Shown here one piece after another: positions 1 through 7,313 of a DNA stretch of 64,000 nucleotides. Source of the stretch: Hyphomicrobiales bacterium (GTDB taxonomy: Bacteria > Pseudomonadota > Alphaproteobacteria > Rhizobiales > JACESI01). A model generated the notes under the pieces. That model made no database searches and was not told the origin of the DNA. It saw only the letters and a list, made by a program, of their open reading frames with translations. The stretch's first letter is position 1. Every line of letters starts with the position of its first letter. A program made the position numbers and the translations under genes. The stretch is taken from assembly GCA_039989895.1 (NCBI GenBank), contig JBDXGY010000006.1, positions 496,001 through 560,000 of the forward strand. The letters run 5' to 3'.

Positions 1-192
1 ACACCGCGAGCTGTTTTATTCAGTGGATTGACCACGATTGCTGCGTTTGCAACCTTAAGTGTGTCTAAACACACAGGCACAGCGAGTATGGGACAGATGC
101 TGGCCATAGCGATCTCTGTGACCCTAATTGCATCTATAGTGTTGACACCCATATTAATGGATTTTTTTGAAAAAGTTCTTCAACGGCGTTAA
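1..192 (+). CDS. hpnN: HpnN, hopanoid-transporting RND protein, C-terminal end only
   Basis: The window opens inside a reading frame that ends with TAA at 190-192. The 63 visible residues are hydrophobic and resemble the last membrane helices of MMPL/RND-type exporters, with an FSGLTTIAAFATL segment and a VTLIASIVLTPILMDF helix before a short charged tail. HpnN moves hopanoids from the inner to the outer membrane. The assignment rests mainly on context, because hpnM and hpnH follow directly on the same strand, as in other hopanoid clusters. The start lies outside the window. Another RND-family member cannot be excluded from this fragment alone. Confidence 0.7.
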   Translation, partial: TPRAVLFSGLTTIAAFATLSVSKHTGTASMGQMLAIAISVTLIASIVLTPILMDFFEKVLQRR

Positions 193-313
193 AAAGCCAC
201 ATTTCACGTTGTAATCCTTAGTTTATTTGGGCATTTAGTTGGTAATAATAAATGCTGGCTTAAATAAGAGATAGCTAACAAGCTGCTTATGGCTTGGCGC
301 GAAAGGAAAATTT

Positions 314-940
314 ATGCGTTCTTCAACTGTTGTAATAACTCAAGCAGATCAACATAACTTCAAAAAAACGGTAGTATTGGCCTTTATTGCGCTGGTCTCA
401 GTCGCATTGTTATTGGTGTTTACCCCCAACGCAAACGCACAAAGCGCAACGGAAAAGCAATCAATCCGTCAAGTTCAAGCTCTCTTAGGCTCTGCGAAAA
501 AAGCTGGCGGGAGCCAAAGCGGATTGACGTCAGTTGTTAAACGTCACTTTGCAATTGGTACATGGACGAATGCATTGTTAGGAAAACAGAGATCCAAGTT
601 TTCAGGTGGCCAATTATCAGAATTTAGAAGACTATTCCCAGCCTACATAGCGAAACAATACTCTAAACAATTCAGTGGCTCTGGCGGCGGTGGCGGTGAA
701 GTTACTAGTGCCCGCACGGTGCGGGGTGATGTGCTCGTGACTACAAAAATTCCTGCAAAAAACCGTACTTTTACAGTTGTCTGGCGCATGCGGGTCATTG
801 GTGGCAAACCAAGAGTTATTGATTACTCAACAGGCGGAATTTCCACCCTCGTTTTACGTCGTACGGAGTTTCAATCAAAAGTTAAACAATCAGGTGCACA
901 AAGCTTGAATAGCTTTTTGAAGCGTTTCATCGGCTCTTAA
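314..940 (+). CDS. hpnM: HpnM, periplasmic MlaC/Ttg2D-like hopanoid-associated protein
   Basis: This 208-residue protein has a long N-terminal signal segment (hydrophobic at about residues 20-36, probable cleavage after NANA near residue 42). The remainder is a soluble alpha/beta domain of the Ttg2D/MlaC toluene-tolerance type, with FAIGTW near residue 79, FPAYIAKQYS near 109 and a TVVWRMR strand near 153. MlaC-like proteins carry lipids across the periplasm, and HpnM is thought to do so with the HpnN transporter encoded just upstream. An AAGGAAA ribosome binding site lies at 302-308. The gap to hpnN is 121 bases and holds no other gene. Confidence 0.88.
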   Translation: MRSSTVVITQADQHNFKKTVVLAFIALVSVALLLVFTPNANAQSATEKQSIRQVQALLGSAKKAGGSQSGLTSVVKRHFAIGTWTNALLGKQRSKFSGGQLSEFRRLFPAYIAKQYSKQFSGSGGGGGEVTSARTVRGDVLVTTKIPAKNRTFTVVWRMRVIGGKPRVIDYSTGGISTLVLRRTEFQSKVKQSGAQSLNSFLKRFIGS

Positions 941-1072
941 AGTTTTACTATTAAGTAAAAGTAATCGCGCTGACCGCTGGACGGCGCGTGCTTTTGCGAG
1001 TAGACGTTTGACAAATTTAAGATAATCAATAAGGCAACTATTTCGCCTTGCATTCGACAAAAAGGAAAAGCC

Positions 1073-2185
1073 TTGTCCGTTCCTATTTTTCAGCAAGCTA
1101 AAGTTGGCGCTTATGTTGCCAGCCAAAAGCTCAAAGGTAACAAGAGATATCCTCTTGTTCTCATGCTTGAACCGCTCTTTCAGTGCAACCTTGCTTGCGC
1201 CGGTTGCGGCAAGATTGACTACCCTAAACCCATCATGAAACAACGCATGAGTGTTGAAGAGTGCATGGAAGCAGTTGATGAATGCGGCGCGCCTATCGTT
1301 GCCCTTCCAGGTGGTGAACCACTCATTCACAATGAGATCGTAGACATCGTCAATGGCATCGTTGCACGCAAGAAGTTTGTCTCGCTGTGTACAAATGCTA
1401 TTTTGCTTGAAAAGAAAATTGATCTTTTCACGCCGTCAAAATATCTCTTCTTCTCTGTTCACTTGGACGGCATGAAGGACCACCACGATAAATCAGTTTG
1501 CCGCTCGGGCATTTTTGATAAAGCGGTCAGCGCGATTAAAGTCGCGAAGGAAAAAGGCTTTCAGGTCAATGCCAATTGCACGGTTTTCGATGGGCATCCC
1601 GTTGATGGTCTGGTGGAATTCCTTGATTTCTGCCGTGATCTTGATGTGGGCGTTACTCTATCGCCGGGCTTTGCTTATGAGCGTGCGCCTGATCAGGATA
1701 ACTTCCTGAACCGCAAGAAAACCAAAGAGTTTTTCCGCGAAGTTTTCAAAAAGGGTGAGGGCCGTAAATGGACCTTGTCTCATTCATCGCTTTATCTCGA
1801 TTTTCTCGCCGGTAATCAACAATATCAATGCACCCCTTGGGGCATGCCAACACGTAATGTGTTTGGTTGGCAAAAGCCTTGCTATCTTTTGGGTGAGGGC
1901 TATGTCAATACCTTTAAAGAGCTGATGGAAGATACCGATTGGGATGCCTATGGCACAGGCCGCTATGAGAAATGCGCCGACTGTATGGCACACTGTGGTT
2001 ATGAACCAACTGCTGCGATGGACGCGACCAATAACCCGCTCAAAGCAATGATGGTCGGCATTCGTGGACCGAAACTTGATGGACCAATGGCGCCAGAAAT
2101 CGACATGTCGAACCAGCGTCCGACAGAAGATGTCTATGATGCGCTTGTCCAAGAACAGCTTGATAAAATGGATGCAGCTGAATAA
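1073..2185 (+). CDS. hpnH: HpnH, adenosyl hopane synthase (radical SAM)
   Basis: The 370-residue product adds a 5'-deoxyadenosyl group to diploptene, the first step of the extended (C35) hopanoid side chain. The radical SAM cluster motif CX3CX2C is at C38, C42 and C45 (FQCNLACAGCGK), followed by a PGGEP glycine-rich SAM-contact motif near residue 79. The C-terminal part has a further cysteine set (CADCMAHCGYEP near residues 301-312) typical of HpnH-like SPASM-type tails. The start codon is TTG at 1073, behind an AAAAAGGAAAAG stretch. A strong intrinsic terminator follows at 2211-2246, so hpnH closes the hpnN-M-H transcription unit. Confidence 0.95.
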   Translation: MSVPIFQQAKVGAYVASQKLKGNKRYPLVLMLEPLFQCNLACAGCGKIDYPKPIMKQRMSVEECMEAVDECGAPIVALPGGEPLIHNEIVDIVNGIVARKKFVSLCTNAILLEKKIDLFTPSKYLFFSVHLDGMKDHHDKSVCRSGIFDKAVSAIKVAKEKGFQVNANCTVFDGHPVDGLVEFLDFCRDLDVGVTLSPGFAYERAPDQDNFLNRKKTKEFFREVFKKGEGRKWTLSHSSLYLDFLAGNQQYQCTPWGMPTRNVFGWQKPCYLLGEGYVNTFKELMEDTDWDAYGTGRYEKCADCMAHCGYEPTAAMDATNNPLKAMMVGIRGPKLDGPMAPEIDMSNQRPTEDVYDALVQEQLDKMDAAE

Positions 2186-2210
2186 GCAGGCTTCATTTTG
2201 ATCTTAAAAT

Positions 2211-2246
2211 ACCGGCTTAAAGGATCTCCTTTGAGCCGGTTTTTTT
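2211..2246 (+). terminator. Intrinsic terminator after hpnH
   Basis: ACCGGCT at 2211-2217 pairs with AGCCGGT at 2234-2240, and AAAGGA (2219-2224) pairs with TCCTTT (2227-2232) inside it, with one mismatch between the two helices. Seven T residues run from 2240 to 2246. It ends + strand transcription 26 bases past the hpnH stop. Confidence 0.88.
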
Positions 2247-2274
2247 ATGGGGATCTACCGGTGGCGGTGGATGT

Positions 2275-2679
2275 TTATTTGAGTTGTAGTGTAATTGATT
2301 TGAGAGTGTGGGCATCAAGAACAGCGAGGAAGGCCGTTCTCGCATCTGCCATGACGCCCCTTAATTTGCACTGAGGGGAAAAGGTGCAGTTTGAGGTTTT
2401 GTCTTGCATACATTCAACGATTGCAAAATCGGCCTCAATCTCGCGCACAACATCACCAATAATGATCTCGTCAACAGGTTTGCCCAAACCAACGCCACCG
2501 GAACGTCCTCTGTGAGCTGTGAGCACTCCGGCTTTGACAAGCTTCGCCACAATTTTCATGACATGCGATTTAACGAGGTTTAATTCACGCGAAATCACCT
2601 CAACTGTCACCGGTTCTTTTTTGGTGGCAAGGAGCATCAAAATACGCAGCGCAAAATCACTGGCTTGGTTTAGTCTCAT
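2275..2679 (-). CDS. nsrR: Rrf2-family regulator of the NsrR type
   Basis: This is a 134-residue winged-helix repressor. The N-terminal part (residues 1-65) has the Rrf2 reading head with KSHVMKIVAKL and an RGRSGGVGLGKP wing, very close to enterobacterial NsrR. Three cysteines at C90, C98 and C104 match in order the iron-sulfur ligands of NsrR (a VEC-x7-C-x5-CKL pattern), although the first two are spaced wider than in Escherichia coli. NsrR senses nitric oxide through this cluster and releases DNA. The gene diverges from a globin gene across a short region with a palindrome at 2740-2758, which suggests it represses the globin. Its place inside a hopanoid cluster is unusual. IscR-like or other Rrf2 roles are less likely. 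Confidence 0.82.
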   Translation of the reverse strand: MRLNQASDFALRILMLLATKKEPVTVEVISRELNLVKSHVMKIVAKLVKAGVLTAHRGRSGGVGLGKPVDEIIIGDVVREIEADFAIVECMQDKTSNCTFSPQCKLRGVMADARTAFLAVLDAHTLKSITLQLK

Positions 2680-2739
2680 GATATACCCAAAACATTCATT
2701 TTATATCTTGTATTTAGCACGTGGCCTTGTTAATTAAAA

Positions 2740-2758
2740 CATACAAATAATATGTATG
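2740..2758. promoter_or_regulatory. Palindrome, candidate NsrR operator
   Basis: CATACA (2740-2745) and TGTATG (2753-2758) form a perfect 6-base inverted repeat around a 7-base AT-only spacer. It lies between the divergent nsrR and globin genes and just upstream of the preferred globin start. NsrR sites are AT-rich palindromes of similar size, but this one departs from the enterobacterial consensus, so the assignment is inferred from position and symmetry. Confidence 0.5.
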
Positions 2759-2773
2759 ATTAAGAAGCAATAT

Positions 2774-3436
2774 ATGACCAAGTTTGAAATCCGCGCTCAT
2801 GTTGAAAGACAAAGTGTTCATCCTTCCATCACCGAAGATCAAATATCAGATCTGGTTGAGGGGTTTTATGCAAAGATTGCTTTAAATGAGCGCTTAGGCC
2901 CGATTTTTCAGCACCATGTCCATGGTGATTGGGACGAGCATTTAGCAAAGATGAAGGCTTTTTGGCGTTCTGTTTTGTTGCGAACAGGCGAATACAAAGG
3001 CAAGCCCGTGCCGGTTCATCAGCGTATTGAAGGCATTGAAACGCAGGATTTTGAAGAGTGGTTGAGCCTATTTTACACAACAACCCAGCATATTTTTACT
3101 GAAGAAGCAGCGCCTATGGTCAATGAGGCCGCCAGACGAATTGCAACCAGCCTTTGGCTTGCGCGCTCAAATGACCCGTTCGCAAGTCCGCCTATATGGC
3201 CTCAGGCTAACGAAACTATACACCTTCAAATACACCAACATTCCAATGTTAGGGAGGAGCTGATGTTTCTTTTCAAGGCTTTAATAAAGGGATTTTTATT
3301 ACCTGGAACGCTGGTTCTTAATTGGATCGGCATCACGATTGAAGAGGATGGCGGGGTGCTGCGCTCTTTTATCAATATGTGTTTTTGGGGTGTTGTACTG
3401 GTTTGGGTGGTTTTGACATTTTTCGTTGATTTCTAA
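2774..3436 (+). CDS. Group III truncated haemoglobin with C-terminal membrane tail
   Basis: Residues 17-133 form a truncated globin of group III type: ITEDQISDLVEGFY at the start, FWRSVLLRTGEY in the middle, and PVPVHQRI carrying the proximal haem ligand H82. These globins bind O2 and NO and are linked to NO detoxification. The product has an extra tail of about 70 residues ending in a hydrophobic stretch (about 196-218, CFWGVVLVWVVLTFF), with another hydrophobic patch near 170-185, so it is probably membrane-anchored. I chose the ATG at 2774 because AAGAAG precedes it and because the upstream in-frame ATG at 2756 lies inside the palindrome. The divergent nsrR gene suggests NO-induced expression. 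Confidence 0.82.
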   Translation: MTKFEIRAHVERQSVHPSITEDQISDLVEGFYAKIALNERLGPIFQHHVHGDWDEHLAKMKAFWRSVLLRTGEYKGKPVPVHQRIEGIETQDFEEWLSLFYTTTQHIFTEEAAPMVNEAARRIATSLWLARSNDPFASPPIWPQANETIHLQIHQHSNVREELMFLFKALIKGFLLPGTLVLNWIGITIEEDGGVLRSFINMCFWGVVLVWVVLTFFVDF

Positions 3437-3446
3437 AACTAATCAG

Positions 3447-4136
3447 TCAGATCAGCGATGGCAAAAGCCGAACACTGGCCGTCTCTAAGGCGTTGAGTGC
3501 AGTGTCGGTGTTCTTTTTCAAGGTGAGTAAAAGCGGCAGGCTGAACGGATTGGCTGCCAACCCTTTTAAAATGGGCATAATCTGTGGCTGGCCGCTCGCA
3601 TCTACGCCATTTGCAACGAAGGCTGGCAAAGTGTCACGACTTGCATCTGAAATGGCACGGATCGCAAAAAACGCTAGGTTGTTTTTTATGGCAGTGCGCG
3701 CAACCGCATGGCTTTCCATATCTGCGCATGCGGCTTTTGTTGCGGCAAAGAGTTTGTTTTTGTCTTGTGGTGTGAAAGCGATTGAATCCACCCCACAAAT
3801 GCTGCCCTTCACGGTGCGGCTGCCTGCTCGTAATGTTGGTTTTTCGATTTTACCCTTAGGCTTTGTGCCGTAACTTTCATCCATGGTGGTAACAACATGG
3901 TTTGAAAAAACCACGTCACCGACGCCAAGTGCAGGATCAAGCCCGCCGGCAATGCCGAATGATATAAGCTTGTCGCATCCCTCATTCACAAGTCGTTCTG
4001 CGGCTTCGCGCGCGCGCTCAGACGAGGAACCAGATGGGATGATAGTAAAGTGTTGTGGGTTGAGATTTGCCGCATGGATTGCTTTGTTGAAGCAGTCTAT
4101 TTCGGCTTGAAACCCGCAGATAACGCCAATGCTCAT
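3447..4136 (-). CDS. hpnG: HpnG, hopanoid-associated nucleoside phosphorylase
   Basis: The 229-residue protein belongs to the purine nucleoside phosphorylase/MTA nucleosidase fold, with a GVICGFQAE opening, an ISFGIAGGLDP phosphate-pocket segment near residue 60, and an ADMESHAVA motif near residue 138 holding the nucleoside-binding Met-Glu pair. HpnG removes adenine from adenosylhopane to give ribosylhopane, the step after HpnH. Its ATG overlaps the hpnE stop by four bases (ATGA), so it is translationally coupled as the last gene of hpnC-D-E-G. In many clusters shc (hpnF) lies between hpnE and hpnG; here it does not. Confidence 0.9.
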   Translation of the reverse strand: MSIGVICGFQAEIDCFNKAIHAANLNPQHFTIIPSGSSSERAREAAERLVNEGCDKLISFGIAGGLDPALGVGDVVFSNHVVTTMDESYGTKPKGKIEKPTLRAGSRTVKGSICGVDSIAFTPQDKNKLFAATKAACADMESHAVARTAIKNNLAFFAIRAISDASRDTLPAFVANGVDASGQPQIMPILKGLAANPFSLPLLLTLKKNTDTALNALETASVRLLPSLI

Positions 4137-5395
4137 GACACCACCAATTGGGCTGCAATTTCACCGGAACGGATCGAGCCTTCAATCGTTGCGGGTAGAC
4201 CGTTATCGACCCAATCGCCTGCAAGGGTGAGATTGGGAAATGTACCGCGCGGTTTCGGGCGTTTTGCGACGCTTGCTGGTGATTGGTCAAAAGTGGCGCG
4301 TCGTTCGCGGATAAGACGACCCGCCTCATAGTTTGTGCCATCAGGCAATTGCAGCGCTTCGCAAACTTCTTGCCATAGGACAGGCAAAAATTCTGCTTCT
4401 GAAAGACGGTCCAACCCAAGCGCGTCAGCTGCGCTGATTGTTAGGCTGATGATATTGCCGCGTGTAAAAATCCAGTGGGTTTTGGCATTCACAAGCCCCA
4501 AAAGCGGCAGGGCATATTCGGGTGCAAGCGGCTCAGCCATTTTGAAATGTGCGTTGACGATCGCCGCATCACCATCAGGCATGGATAAATCAGGCAACAG
4601 CCGTGCTGCCTGTACGCGGGGAACTGCCAGCACAATTTGATCTTCATCGCCAAGCTCAATCACGGCATCATCGATGTGAAGCTTCGTGATTTTGTTGCCG
4701 CTGATTTCTAGCTCTTTCAAGGGCGCATTAAAGGCTGGCTTCACATTGTGCTTTTCAAGATAAGCGAGGGCTGGATCAACAAATGTCTCACTCAAGCCGC
4801 GTTTGGCGATCATTGGCCGACAGGCCGAGCCACCCTTAGCGAAAGTTTCGCGCAAGACCGCCCACATCAATTTGGCGCTGGCGCGATCAGGTGTGGTGTT
4901 TAAGACCGCCCATGTCATCGGTTCCCAAAACCGATCAAACAATGCGCCGCTGTCGCCTGTTAGGCTTGCGATGGTGGCATGATCATCGGCGAATGGAAAA
5001 TTCAGTGCGCTTTTATATTCGCCAAACTTTACGCCCGGTATTGATTTTTTCTTGTTAAAAATCCACCACGGTATCAACCCATCATTTAAGGTGACGGACC
5101 ACCGCTCACGGCTTTTTAAATCGGCAAAAGCAAAAGTTGCCTCACTCGCAATTTCAATCTCATCGCGCGCGTCCAGAAGACCGAGATAGGAGAGGGCGCT
5201 TTTGTTGCCGCTTAATAGTAGGTGGTTGCCATTATCGATGAGACAATCGAGCTTTGCATCATGAAACGAGCGACAACGCCCACCAGCAACCTTTGCGCCA
5301 TCATAAAGCGAGACTTTTCGCCCCGCTTCAACGAGCCGCACAGCCGCACTCAAACCCGAAACGCCAAGGCCGATGATATGCGTTGTTCCGCTCAT
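4133..5395 (-). CDS. hpnE: HpnE, squalene-forming FAD-dependent amine oxidase family protein
   Basis: This 420-residue flavoprotein has an N-terminal dinucleotide-binding motif GLGVSGLSAA (GxGxxG at residues 9-14), a GGRCRSFHDA segment near residue 38, and a C-terminal LTLAGDWVDNGLPATIEGS FAD-contact motif near residue 395. HpnE reduces hydroxysqualene to squalene, the last step of the HpnC-HpnD-HpnE route from farnesyl diphosphate. Its start overlaps the hpnD stop (ATGA at 5392-5395) and its end overlaps hpnG. Confidence 0.93.
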   Translation of the reverse strand: MSGTTHIIGLGVSGLSAAVRLVEAGRKVSLYDGAKVAGGRCRSFHDAKLDCLIDNGNHLLLSGNKSALSYLGLLDARDEIEIASEATFAFADLKSRERWSVTLNDGLIPWWIFNKKKSIPGVKFGEYKSALNFPFADDHATIASLTGDSGALFDRFWEPMTWAVLNTTPDRASAKLMWAVLRETFAKGGSACRPMIAKRGLSETFVDPALAYLEKHNVKPAFNAPLKELEISGNKITKLHIDDAVIELGDEDQIVLAVPRVQAARLLPDLSMPDGDAAIVNAHFKMAEPLAPEYALPLLGLVNAKTHWIFTRGNIISLTISAADALGLDRLSEAEFLPVLWQEVCEALQLPDGTNYEAGRLIRERRATFDQSPASVAKRPKPRGTFPNLTLAGDWVDNGLPATIEGSIRSGEIAAQLVVS

Positions 5396-6339
5396 GACGC
5401 GTCAACATTGGCAAGGGGTGGGGTGTTGTCATCTGGTGCTGGGATGGCGCGCTTAGGAAAGGCAAAACCATAGCGAAGACCGCGTGCAAGTTTTTGCCAT
5501 TTAGACATTTTATGAAGGGCAGCGTCGCGCTCAAAATCAGCCGCCTCCATACGTTCCAAATAGCCCTCATAAACCCCCATCATAATCAAGGCAGTGCGTA
5601 CCGGCTCGCCTTCAAGAGACGAGAGCGCACGTCTTGCTTCATCAAAGCGGGCGCGGGCAATTTTACCAATATCACGGCAGACAGCACGAAGATTAGGGTG
5701 TTGAGCGACCACATGCGGATCATCGTTTTCAATGCCGTGTTGAAGCAATATTTCGCGCGGCAGATAAAGCCGCCCAAGTTCGGCATCTTCTTCAACATCG
5801 CGCAGAATATTGGTGAGTTGAAATGCATCAGACAAATGAAGCGCAAAGCGATCACGCGCCTCAACGTTCGATACACCGAAGATGCGAATAGACATCATAC
5901 CAACAGTGCCAGCAACACGGCGAGTGTAGCCAAGAAGTTCATTCAGCGATGGTGCGCATACAGGACCATGCACATCGGCTTCCATGCCCTCGATCATCAA
6001 AATAAGTTCCTGCTTTGGAATTTTGAAGTCTGATATAGGGCGAGCCAGCGCTTTGCCAATTAGCGAGCGGGGCGTGCCTTCATAAAGTGCGTCAATTTCG
6101 CGGCGCCAATCTTGCAAAAGATCAGCTTTTTCATTCTTATCGCCAGCTTCATCCGCAATATCATCTACCACACGGCAAAAAGCATAAACCGCATAAATTG
6201 CTTCACGCCGCTCTTTTGAGAGCATTTTCATGCCAAGCGTAAAGGACGAGCGAGATTGCGTCATCAAATGCTCGGCATAAGCTTTCGGGTCATCGAAGTC
6301 TTTGTGTGTTTCAAGTGGGCGAAGATGTTGCAAATTCAT
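5392..6339 (-). CDS. hpnD: HpnD, presqualene diphosphate synthase
   Basis: The 315-residue all-helical prenyltransferase has the first aspartate-rich motif DDIAD at residues 59-63 and the second in LTNILRDVEED with D181 and D185. It joins two farnesyl diphosphates into presqualene diphosphate. It sits 9 bases after hpnC, a paralogue of the same fold, and overlaps hpnE by four bases. The RVAGTVGMMSI stretch near residue 141 is typical of squalene/phytoene synthases. A phytoene synthase role is less likely given the hpn neighbours. Confidence 0.94.
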   Translation of the reverse strand: MNLQHLRPLETHKDFDDPKAYAEHLMTQSRSSFTLGMKMLSKERREAIYAVYAFCRVVDDIADEAGDKNEKADLLQDWRREIDALYEGTPRSLIGKALARPISDFKIPKQELILMIEGMEADVHGPVCAPSLNELLGYTRRVAGTVGMMSIRIFGVSNVEARDRFALHLSDAFQLTNILRDVEEDAELGRLYLPREILLQHGIENDDPHVVAQHPNLRAVCRDIGKIARARFDEARRALSSLEGEPVRTALIMMGVYEGYLERMEAADFERDAALHKMSKWQKLARGLRYGFAFPKRAIPAPDDNTPPLANVDAS

Positions 6340-6348
6340 GAGATTGTT

Positions 6349-7227
6349 TTAACGAATTTGGCGATGAAAGACGAGACGCATCAGTCCAAAAAATCCGGCC
6401 AGTGCAAAATCACTCTTCTTAAGCTTAACGCGCGTTGCCAGTGGGTCGCCGTTTCGAAGGCGTTTATGCAGCTTATGGGCAAGATGAACGATGACAGTGG
6501 ATTCTGCCGCCAGACGTCTACTTTTAAGGCGGGAGGGTAGCTTTTGGCAAAGGGCTAGCAGTGGGTCACAACCATCAAGACAACGGTCTAAAACACGACG
6601 ATAAGAGGTTGGCGTATGGTTGCCATCAAGAACACTATCATCAAGTCTTTCTTCGTTGAGCCAGTCGGCGGGAATATAAACCCTGTCAATTTCCGCTTTG
6701 TCTTTGCCGCAATCCTGCAAGTGATTAAGAATTTGAAGAACGGTGCAAAGAGCGTCAGAATTCTCATATCTTGATGGGTCTTCACCGTGTAGATCGAGCA
6801 AAAACCGCCCCACAGGATCTGCCGACATGGTGCAATAATCAATCAGTTCGTCCCATGTTTGATAACGGTTTTTAATGGCGTCTTGGCGAAATGCATCGAG
6901 AAGTTTGCGCCCGCGTTCAAGTGGTACATTGCTGGCTTTCAAGCTGTGATTGAGAGTGGTCGCTTTTTCCGTTCCAGCCTCTGCATGCTCAGGCGTCATC
7001 AGTGCTGTTTCAAAAGCTGTGAGGCGGCGGACTTTCTCATCGGCTTTAAGATCGGGATCATCGCCAATATCATCACCGGCACGGGCGAAGTCATAATAGG
7101 CGGCCACATGAGGGCGCAGATGTTTGGCGATCAAGAAAGAGCCGACCGGAAAGTTCTCATCGCCCGCACCCTTGCCGGATGAGGCTTCTATGGGCTCGTG
7201 AGTGGGCGCATTATCAGGCGGCGACAT
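6349..7227 (-). CDS. hpnC: HpnC, hydroxysqualene synthase
   Basis: This squalene/phytoene synthase-fold enzyme converts presqualene diphosphate to hydroxysqualene. Seen motifs are DENFPVGSFL near the N-terminus, the aspartate motif DDIGDD, and an HLQDCGKD segment in place of the second aspartate motif, as in other HpnC proteins. I place the start at the ATG at 7227 (product begins MSPPDNAPTH, 292 residues), preceded by GGAAC at good spacing. An upstream in-frame ATG at 7260 would add 11 poorly conserved residues and cannot be excluded. It heads the hpnC-D-E-G unit and diverges from hpnB. Confidence 0.9.
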   Translation of the reverse strand: MSPPDNAPTHEPIEASSGKGAGDENFPVGSFLIAKHLRPHVAAYYDFARAGDDIGDDPDLKADEKVRRLTAFETALMTPEHAEAGTEKATTLNHSLKASNVPLERGRKLLDAFRQDAIKNRYQTWDELIDYCTMSADPVGRFLLDLHGEDPSRYENSDALCTVLQILNHLQDCGKDKAEIDRVYIPADWLNEERLDDSVLDGNHTPTSYRRVLDRCLDGCDPLLALCQKLPSRLKSRRLAAESTVIVHLAHKLHKRLRNGDPLATRVKLKKSDFALAGFFGLMRLVFHRQIR

Positions 7228-7313
7228 GATTGTTCCAATGTAAGATGTTATTCCATACACCTGTAATCAGACATATCGTGCTTGACAACCAAAGGGCGAA
7301 ATGATGCACATTC

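Noticed and set aside
3796-4110. Open frames on the + strand opposite hpnG and hpnE
   Set aside because: They have no family features and run antisense to well-supported genes.
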